8,380 bases of DNA. Source: Candidatus Poribacteria bacterium (lineage in GTDB: Bacteria; Poribacteria; WGA-4E; WGA-3G). Shown here one piece after another: positions 1 to 5,060 of the stretch. The DNA lies in NCBI GenBank assembly GCA_009835515.1, contig VXXH01000796.1, positions 1-8,380 of the forward strand. Direction: 5' to 3'. The position numbers and the translations under genes are program-made. Position 1 is the first letter of the stretch. Each line of letters begins with the position of its first letter. A model generated the notes under the pieces. The model saw nothing but the letters and a program-made list of their open reading frames with translations. It was not told where the DNA came from and did no database searches.

Positions 1-641
1 GCGGCGATTTTCGGTGTACGAATGCCGCCGCCCACGATTAATGGAATGCTAATTTGGTTTTTCACCGCGGCGATCATCTGGTCTGGAACGGGATGCGCTG
101 CGCCGCTTCCTGCTTCTAAATATACCATCTGCATGCCGAGATATTCCGCAGCCAATGCGTGTGGTCCCGCGATATCCGGTTTATCACGTGGAATAGGTGC
201 CGTCCCGCTCATAAATTCAACAGTGGTTCTGTTGCCACTCTCAATAAGCATATAGCCGGTAGGGATAGGTTTAAGGGCATAGCGCTGTATCCAAGGTGCT
301 GCCTTAACCTGTTCACCAATGAGATAGTTCGGGTTGCGTCCACTGATCAGGCTGATATAGAGAATAGCGTCTGCGTATGGTGTCAGATGCATCGAATCAC
401 CGGGGAAAAGCACGATAGGAAGTTCTGTCTCCTGCTTGAGTGCTTTCGCGATTGGATGTAAATCGTTGGTTAAAAAACTGCCGCCTAACAAAATCGCATC
501 TGCGCCAGCCTTCTCAATCTCCCGCGCGAGTTTAGCGCATTTAGCGACCTCACACTGCTCCGGATCGATTAAAACAAAATAGCCAGCGTTATGCTTTTTC
601 AGTACTTCGTTAAAGTGGTCCAGAACCCAATTTGACCTCAA
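1..641 (-). CDS. Geranylgeranylglyceryl phosphate synthase, group II (GGGPS/PcrB family), 3' end cut by the window edge
   Basis: The enzyme family joins sn-glycerol-1-phosphate to an isoprenyl diphosphate, normally geranylgeranyl diphosphate, making the first ether bond of archaeal-type lipids. It is a soluble or membrane-associated TIM barrel. The visible 213 codons carry the family signatures: LIDPEQ near residue 24, LLGGSFLT, the SGRNPNYLIGEQV stretch, PTGYMLIESG, the acidic YLEAGSGAAHP active-site segment, and IVGGGIRTPK at the end, a phosphate-binding loop. SGRNP with YLIG points to group II rather than the heptaprenyl PcrB of Firmicutes. About 30-40 C-terminal residues should lie beyond position 1. 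No ATG or GTG exists in frame between the upstream stop and the conserved region. The only good start is TTG at 641, with AAGGAT 9 nt upstream, and it leaves the usual short N-terminus before LIDP. A strong promoter lies just upstream. Family assignment is secure; the prenyl chain length used is inferred. Confidence 0.93.
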   Translation of the reverse strand, partial: MRSNWVLDHFNEVLKKHNAGYFVLIDPEQCEVAKCAKLAREIEKAGADAILLGGSFLTNDLHPIAKALKQETELPIVLFPGDSMHLTPYADAILYISLISGRNPNYLIGEQVKAAPWIQRYALKPIPTGYMLIESGNRTTVEFMSGTAPIPRDKPDIAGPHALAAEYLGMQMVYLEAGSGAAHPVPDQMIAAVKNQISIPLIVGGGIRTPKIA

Positions 642-694
642 ATGCGATATATCCTTTTCATCTGATCGTTAAATTTTGGCTTGCAAACTGGCAT
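638..694 (-). CDS. Possible 18-codon leader ORF overlapping the GGGPS start
   Basis: An ATG at 694 opens a short frame reading MPVCKPKFNDQMKRIYRI. It ends in a TGA that overlaps the TTG start of the GGGPS gene as TTGA. It lies wholly inside the predicted 5' leader of that gene. Its own ribosome site is weak (AAAGAA directly before the ATG). The arrangement would allow translational coupling to a poor TTG start. It could also be chance, or a trace of an older N-terminus in another frame. No similarity is recognised. Confidence 0.25.
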   Translation of the reverse strand: MPVCKPKFNDQMKRIYRI

Positions 695-731
695 TTTCTT
701 TATGGGTTTGCGCGCCGTCCACTTTTTTAAA

Positions 732-760
732 ATTGTACCATATTTTTGGTGATTTGTCAA
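732..760 (-). promoter_or_regulatory. Near-consensus sigma70 promoter for the GGGPS gene
   Basis: On the minus strand TTGACA (760-755) is followed after exactly 17 bases by TACAAT (737-732). This is a perfect -35 box, the optimal spacing and a -10 box with one mismatch. The -35 box overlaps the TGA stop of the methyltransferase gene. Transcription would start near 725 and leave a leader of about 85 nt before the TTG start. This suggests that GGGPS has its own strong promoter and does not depend on read-through from the genes upstream. Confidence 0.72.
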
Positions 761-1977
761 ATGCGACACCGTCGCGCCACCTCATAGAGAAGAACACCTG
801 CTGCGATGCCTACATTGAGGGATGATTGTCCGGATGCCATCGGAATACGGACGAGTTCTGTGCAAGATGCTCGCGTTTCTATAGACAACCCTGTATTTTC
901 ATTGCCAACAACGATAGCAGTAGGCAGTGCGAACTTCATAGCGTACAGATTTTTCTCAGCATTAGATGTTCCACCTAACACACGCCAACCTGATAGACGT
1001 AGTGTCTCAATCGCGGGACCGGTATCTGTAGCATAGTACAACGGTAAACGTCCAACCGCGCCCCGTGCTGCGCGTACACAGTTTTTATGGAACGGACTTG
1101 CCCCTATACGACTCAGCAAGACAGCAGACACTCCGACTGCATCTGCTGTCCGCAATGTCATACCTAAATTGTCTGGGTTCGCGATGTCCTCCGCAATGAG
1201 CATTGTACATCCCGGACTAAAGTGGAAATTAGATTTACCTGATTCTGCCAAAAAGTCCCGAAAGTTAAAGTACACCGATGCGATAACTGGTGGGACCGGA
1301 CGTGTTGTAGTGACTGAACCCATCACCCCATCATTAACTTGATAACAGGAAATATTATCGGCAGATGCGCTCTTTAAAAGGCTTTGTCCTTCCGATGCCT
1401 CAAGTAGGGCAGTCGTATAAAGGATTTTCTCGATAGGCAAGCCGTCTTTAACTGCTCGTTCTACCATCAGGTCTCCTTCAACAACAAATTGTGAAGACTC
1501 AAGTTTCCCTTTCAAGGTGGCTAATTTACGCATATCCGCAGCAACTGCATCTTTACGTTTAGAGATTGTCCGGTATTCTACGACTGCACCACTACCTCGT
1601 TTAACACCTCGATAAAATCTGCCATCATCCGTATGAACAAACTCACCTTCTAAGACATCGTGTATCCCGTTGTCCATCCATTGTTCTGTTGGGTGGAACA
1701 TTCCAGCACATCGTCTTGGAAAAGCCAAGAGTAGTTCTCTCAAACCGCGTTCGGTTGTAGCAGTGAGATAGACCCGATAATCAGCATCCAAGACATCCTC
1801 TGGGGTCATCAGTAAAACGCCATCAAGTTTCTGCCAACCTGCGGTGAGTACCTGATACGGACGATGCCATTCACCCGTCTTAGAAAAGGTGTGGTACGCC
1901 TGTTTAAAGCGAGAGACTCCCTCAGCATCTGGGTTTTCTCTTTCTAAGAAAGCGATGACTTTATCGTAGTTTATCAT
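757..1977 (-). CDS. SpoU-family RNA 2'-O-methyltransferase with an extra N-terminal domain
   Basis: This 406-residue protein is predicted to transfer a methyl group from S-adenosylmethionine to a ribose 2'-OH in rRNA or tRNA. Residues about 150-238 form the substrate-binding domain (FVVEGDLMVERAV). The C-terminal SPOUT knot shows all three motifs: NPDNLGMTLR (267-276, with catalytic-type Arg276), VVGNENTGLS (356-365, Glu360) and SLNVGIAAGVLLYE (386-399). The first 140 or so residues are not part of a normal SpoU enzyme. They look vaguely like half of a GNAT acetyltransferase fold, but I cannot confirm this. I chose the ATG at 1977, which overlaps the TGA of the UbiA gene as ATGA and so suggests coupled translation. 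A longer frame from 2052 would run 25 codons back into the UbiA gene. The exact RNA target cannot be read from the sequence, so no rlmB or trmH symbol is given. Confidence 0.88.
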   Translation of the reverse strand: MINYDKVIAFLERENPDAEGVSRFKQAYHTFSKTGEWHRPYQVLTAGWQKLDGVLLMTPEDVLDADYRVYLTATTERGLRELLLAFPRRCAGMFHPTEQWMDNGIHDVLEGEFVHTDDGRFYRGVKRGSGAVVEYRTISKRKDAVAADMRKLATLKGKLESSQFVVEGDLMVERAVKDGLPIEKILYTTALLEASEGQSLLKSASADNISCYQVNDGVMGSVTTTRPVPPVIASVYFNFRDFLAESGKSNFHFSPGCTMLIAEDIANPDNLGMTLRTADAVGVSAVLLSRIGASPFHKNCVRAARGAVGRLPLYYATDTGPAIETLRLSGWRVLGGTSNAEKNLYAMKFALPTAIVVGNENTGLSIETRASCTELVRIPMASGQSSLNVGIAAGVLLYEVARRCRI

Positions 1978-2822
1978 AAAAACGTTCCGAGGTAGATTGC
2001 ACCGAGTCCGACAAATATATCCCACTTCATCCAGCGTTGGATGGTGGCACAACTTTCTTTGGAAGCATCACGCAATAAGCGAATTGCCAATCCGATAAGG
2101 ACTAAATCGACGCCGAGTACAACGACCAAAAGATAATGCCAAGAGTACGCCCCAAATAGATAAGGGATCGGACTAAATAGGATAACCAACACCATGAACC
2201 CGATAGCAGTCTTTACAGCGAGTTTCGGGTTGAGAATCGCGAGTGTTTTCACACTGTTTTTCAAGTCGCCCTCTGTATCTTCAAGGTCTTTGATGATTTC
2301 CCGCGCCGCTGTGAACAGGAAGGCAAAGATTGCTGGAATCAGTGTCCCTTGCACCGAATCTATAGCGACACCACCAGAGATAAAGGTTAAACAGGTTAAA
2401 CTGCTGACGACTAAATTACCAACAAACGGTATACATTTCAGCCAGATCGCGTAACTCGCGAGTGCGACGAATACGAGAATAGCAATTGCTGTTGCGTTTC
2501 GATTAATAAGCGTTCCCAAATAGATGCCGATGATAACAAGGATAATAGCGAAAATCAGTGCATCTACGCGCCGAATACGTCCAGAAGGTAGTGGTCGCCG
2601 TGGACGATTAATTTGGTCAATCTTATAATCGCAATAATCGTTTATGGCGTTTCCAGCAGAAAGCATGACGAATGCAGCGATAGAGACCAACCAAAGCCGA
2701 ATGTCAACAAGATTTTCGATGGTGCCTTGGCTGGCGAACATCCCCCCAAGCCATGCGGAGATAAAAGCGATAATTCCGTTAAGAGGCCGCGCCAATTCAA
2801 GATACGCGAACAGCGTTTTCAT
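1974..2822 (-). CDS. UbiA-superfamily prenyltransferase, DGGGP synthase type
   Basis: An integral-membrane prenyltransferase of 282 residues with about eight or nine hydrophobic segments, the usual size for the family. DGGGP synthases add the second geranylgeranyl chain to geranylgeranylglyceryl phosphate. Both Asp-rich, Mg-diphosphate-binding loops are present: NDYCDYKID (61-69) followed by NRPRRPLPSGRI, and REIIKDLEDTEGD (174-186). GNLVVSSLTCLTFISGG (135-151) and the EIIKDLEDTEGD form resemble DGGGP synthases more than ubiquinone- or heme-type UbiA enzymes. A GGGPS gene 1.3 kb downstream supports this reading. AAGGAT lies 8 nt before the ATG. The stop overlaps the start of the methyltransferase gene. 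Other UbiA roles, such as menaquinone or chlorophyll-type substrates, remain possible because substrate choice is hard to read from sequence. Confidence 0.87.
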   Translation of the reverse strand: MKTLFAYLELARPLNGIIAFISAWLGGMFASQGTIENLVDIRLWLVSIAAFVMLSAGNAINDYCDYKIDQINRPRRPLPSGRIRRVDALIFAIILVIIGIYLGTLINRNATAIAILVFVALASYAIWLKCIPFVGNLVVSSLTCLTFISGGVAIDSVQGTLIPAIFAFLFTAAREIIKDLEDTEGDLKNSVKTLAILNPKLAVKTAIGFMVLVILFSPIPYLFGAYSWHYLLVVVLGVDLVLIGLAIRLLRDASKESCATIQRWMKWDIFVGLGAIYLGTFL

Positions 2823-3095
2823 TTTTCAGATCCTTGATCGCCAGTGAGCGAGTGTATTTATGGAAATGGGCTTTCCTCCCTACCTGAAGACAGGGATAGC
2901 TACCCCGAAGATTAGATGAAAAGGGAGCACTCCGCGAACCGAGCGCATTTTCACATCAATTTGGCAATGGGTATCTGTTTTAGAAGGTAGGAGCGTAGAG
3001 AGTAGGCAACCCCAGGTGTACCTGACAGCAGGATAAGGGTGAGGTACGGGGCGTATTCCGAAAAAATGAGCAGGCTTCATAGATCAAAAATGCCG
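2823..3095. other. Intergenic region with inverted repeats, no convincing gene
   Basis: This stretch separates lpxD from the UbiA gene. It holds several small inverted repeats: CAGGTGTACCTG (3013-3024), the near-palindrome GGGATAGCTACCCC (2893-2906) and a CCTG-loop-CAGG stem (2884-2894). The last two lie next to each other, close to the UbiA start. A 66-codon frame on the minus strand (2880-3080) is rich in Pro, Cys and Arg, has no good ribosome site and matches nothing I recognise. The clustered stems resemble a degraded mobile-element end or a structured leader. Neither can be shown from one copy. Confidence 0.4.
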
Positions 3096-4142
3096 CTACG
3101 ATGCGTCCTCCAATTCTTGAATTTTTGCTTCGAGTTCTTCTACCCGTTTCTGGAGTTTTGTGAATTCAGGGAGCAGATCTGGCAGTTTTCGAGTTGCGGC
3201 GTGAATTCGTAATTCCTGTTTATGGGGCCGCGCTGGAAATCCAGAGAGATGACTTCCGGCAGGCATATCTTTTGTAACTGCGGATTTTGCGTAAACGACG
3301 CTATCATCACCGAGCGTCAGATGCCCTGCAGCACCGCCGTGTCCCGCGATATTGACTCGGTCACCGAGCGTGGTACTCCCCGCAATGCCAACCTGTGCGG
3401 CGAGACAGCAGTCCTCTCCAATCACAACGTTGTGTGCGATTTGGACAAGATTATCTAACTTTGTGCCCCGTTTGATGAGTGTTTCAGAAAGCGTTGCTCG
3501 ATCAATGGTAGTATTAGCCCCAATTTCAACATCATCTTCTATAACGACAGTCCCAATCTGCGGAATTTTGTGATGTCGGTTGCTGACCGGTGCGAACCCA
3601 AAACCGTCACTCCCGATAACAGCCCCACAATGGATAATCACGCGATCGCCGATGGTAACCTCTTCTCGAATATTAACGTGCGGATAGATAAGCCCATCAG
3701 CCCCAATTGTAGTGCCTTCGCCGATATAGACGAACGGTTGAATGACGGTGTCATCGCCAATTTCAACATTGTCAGCAATATAAGTAAACGCTTGAATTGA
3801 GACACGGTCACCGAGTTTGACGTTCTCACCTAAAATTGCTGTCTCATCAACGCCTGGAAGTGCGCGAGGGTTTTTGTCCCATGAGAACATTTCCAAAACT
3901 TTAACGAAAGCCCAGTAAGGATTATCTACGCGGATCGTCGGCTTTCCGTTGCCGGATACACCGTGCCCAATAATGATAGCAGCGGCTTGGGTTGTCGCTA
4001 TAGCGGCGAGATACTTCGGATTGGCAACAAAGGTAATCTGAGTCGGGAGTGCCTCTTTGATTCCAGAAACTCCTGTAATTTCAATTTCACCATCGCCAGA
4101 GAGATCTCCATTGAGGTGTTCACAAATTTCTTTGAGTTTCAT
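3096..4142 (-). CDS. lpxD: UDP-3-O-acylglucosamine N-acyltransferase (LpxD)
   Basis: LpxD transfers a 3-hydroxyacyl chain from acyl carrier protein to the 2-amino group of UDP-3-O-acyl-glucosamine, the third step of lipid A synthesis, in the cytoplasm. The 348 residues match the family's usual length. Residues 1-100 form the uridine-binding domain (ITFVANPKYLAA). Residues about 100-290 are a left-handed beta helix of hexapeptide repeats. NLVQIAHNVVIG (231-242) holds the catalytic-type His237, and GGAAGHLTLGD holds His274. VIGSDGFGFAP (175-185) is also typical. The C-terminal helix, LPEFTKLQKRVEELEAKIQELE, is a coiled coil like the acyl-carrier-protein-binding tail of known LpxD. The gene follows bamA and skp as in many Gram-negative bacteria. 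An AGG site 5 nt before the ATG sits inside the 10-bp palindrome TAGGTACCTA (4142-4151). Confidence 0.96.
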   Translation of the reverse strand: MKLKEICEHLNGDLSGDGEIEITGVSGIKEALPTQITFVANPKYLAAIATTQAAAIIIGHGVSGNGKPTIRVDNPYWAFVKVLEMFSWDKNPRALPGVDETAILGENVKLGDRVSIQAFTYIADNVEIGDDTVIQPFVYIGEGTTIGADGLIYPHVNIREEVTIGDRVIIHCGAVIGSDGFGFAPVSNRHHKIPQIGTVVIEDDVEIGANTTIDRATLSETLIKRGTKLDNLVQIAHNVVIGEDCCLAAQVGIAGSTTLGDRVNIAGHGGAAGHLTLGDDSVVYAKSAVTKDMPAGSHLSGFPARPHKQELRIHAATRKLPDLLPEFTKLQKRVEELEAKIQELEDAS

Positions 4143-4221
4143 AGGTACCTACCCTAATCCTTTCTCCGTGGATTTGATTTGTTTTACATTCGACTACGGA
4201 GTTGAGGCTATGCGTGTAACG

Positions 4222-4785
4222 TTATTCAGGATTTTCGCCATTTTCGGCGTTTTCATTCATCAAGTCGGTTAACCGCTTTGTTAAATCGTATTCCTCTTTC
4301 ACATAAAGCGTGATGAGCCGTTTTTCGAGAATGATGTCATAGTTTTCGTCTTTACCGACTTTGATAATCAGGTCTTCAAGACCTTTGTAAATCGGTTCCA
4401 GCAATTCTTTTTCTTTTTCAATCAATGCCTGCTGACCGATCTCAAGTTCACGCTGATGTTCCTGCTGTTTTTGGAGGATCTCCCTGTTCAAATCTGCAGT
4501 CTGCGCCTCTTCCACGAAAAGCTCAGTTTTTGCTTTTTTCTCTTGTAGGGTCCGGGCTTCGTCTGCTATTTCCTGCAATTTTTTCTGAAGCTTTTCACCA
4601 GCTGCTCTGAGCGTTGCGGTTGCCTGGGTTGCTGCAGTGGATCCTTGTAGGACCTCTTCTGTGTTCACGACCCCAATCTTGAAGGCTTCCTGTCCAATGC
4701 TTCCAGAACTAAAGCAGAAAGCGGCTATAGAGATAATTAATATAGTTAGGCGTGCTTCACAAGCACCCAACCGAAATGGTTTCAT
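4222..4785 (-). CDS. skp: OmpH/Skp-family periplasmic chaperone
   Basis: Skp trimers hold unfolded outer-membrane proteins in the periplasm and keep them from aggregating before BamA inserts them. The 187-residue product starts with a signal peptide: a basic start, a hydrophobic core LTILIISIAAFCF (13-25) and likely cleavage near residue 31. The mature start FKIGVVNTEEVLQGS is the typical OmpH strand. Residues about 60-135 are a long charged coiled coil rich in Lys, Glu and Gln, which would form the tentacle arms. DENYDIILEKRLITLYVKEEYDLTKRL (146-172) closes the body domain as in the family. The tail is short and acidic. Its place between bamA and lpxD agrees with the role. GAGAGG lies 9 nt upstream of the ATG, inside a small hairpin at 4795-4810. 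Confidence 0.93.
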   Translation of the reverse strand: MKPFRLGACEARLTILIISIAAFCFSSGSIGQEAFKIGVVNTEEVLQGSTAATQATATLRAAGEKLQKKLQEIADEARTLQEKKAKTELFVEEAQTADLNREILQKQQEHQRELEIGQQALIEKEKELLEPIYKGLEDLIIKVGKDENYDIILEKRLITLYVKEEYDLTKRLTDLMNENAENGENPE

Positions 4786-4794
4786 AAGTTAGAT

Positions 4795-4810
4795 CCTCTC
4801 TTTTGAGAAA
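4795..4810 (-). promoter_or_regulatory. Small hairpin overlapping the skp ribosome-binding site
   Basis: In the transcript, UUUCUC-AAAA-GAGAGG can fold into a stem of six pairs, the outer two being G-U, with an AAAA loop. Its 3' arm is the Shine-Dalgarno sequence GAGAGG, 9 nt before the skp ATG. This could modestly limit translation. It is a short stem and could be accidental. Confidence 0.3.
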
Positions 4811-4875
4811 GAAATTTTCTGAAGCCTCGGTACTTATCCTACCAAGTCCTCAAGTATATGTGTGTATCCGTGTTT

Positions 4876-4894
4876 CCTCACTTCCGGAGCGAGG
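4876..4894 (-). promoter_or_regulatory. Hairpin in the skp leader
   Basis: On the minus strand CCTCGCTCCGGAAGTGAGG forms a 7-bp stem with a 5-base loop. One pair is a G-U that exists only in minus-strand RNA (the plus-strand copy would have an A-C mismatch). No T-run follows, so it is not a standard terminator. It may be part of a structured leader between bamA and skp. Confidence 0.3.
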
Positions 4895-4946
4895 CGTTTA
4901 AACAGAGGGTGTCTTCCCCCGCGACTTTTCTATTCTGATAACTTTA

Positions 4947-5048
4947 TTACGCATAGGACTTACCCAGATTTAGTCTGCGTTGGTAGATTTTTTATTTTTA
5001 AACCCCCTAAATCCCTCTTATCAAGGGACTTATGAACGCGCTGCGTAA
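4947..5048. repeat. MITE-like intergenic unit with TTACGCA terminal inverted repeats
   Basis: A unit of about 102 bp sits in the gap after bamA. It begins with TTACGCA (4947-4953) and ends with the inverse, TGCGTAA (5042-5048). Inside are two copies of GGACTTA (4956-4962 and 5026-5032), a CTGCGT copy (4975-4980), an A/T-rich middle and the stem-loop TCCCTCTTATCAAGGGA (5012-5028). There is no coding capacity. Short inverted ends, an internal stem and an intergenic position fit a small non-autonomous element or REP-like repeat. A second genomic copy is needed to establish this. A weak promoter-like pair, TTGATA-16-TTTAAA, lies inside on the minus strand and could help transcribe skp-lpxD. Confidence 0.45.
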
Positions 5049-5060
5049 GCCTTCGATTAT

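Noticed and set aside
22..461. Plus-strand ORFs of 77 and 100 codons at the left edge
   Set aside because: They are antisense to the GGGPS gene, whose minus-strand translation is clearly a real enzyme.
1978..2052. Upstream start for the methyltransferase gene (25 extra residues)
   Set aside because: It would overlap deep into the UbiA coding sequence and the added residues look like an out-of-frame shadow. The ATGA overlap at 1977 is the more natural start.
2871..2910. Possible right end of an IS200/IS605-type element
   Set aside because: There is a suggestive stem next to AAGCCC-like sequence, but no transposase or TnpB coding sequence is detectable in any frame nearby, so the evidence is too thin to call it.
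2880..3080. 66-residue minus-strand ORF between lpxD and the UbiA gene
   Set aside because: It has no good ribosome site, an unusual residue mix and no recognisable family, and it runs through inverted repeats. It is probably a chance frame.
5012..5028. Stem-loop after bamA as a rho-independent terminator
   Set aside because: The 6-bp stem is not followed by a T-run on the minus strand (it runs into TTTAGGGGG). It fits better as part of the repeat unit.
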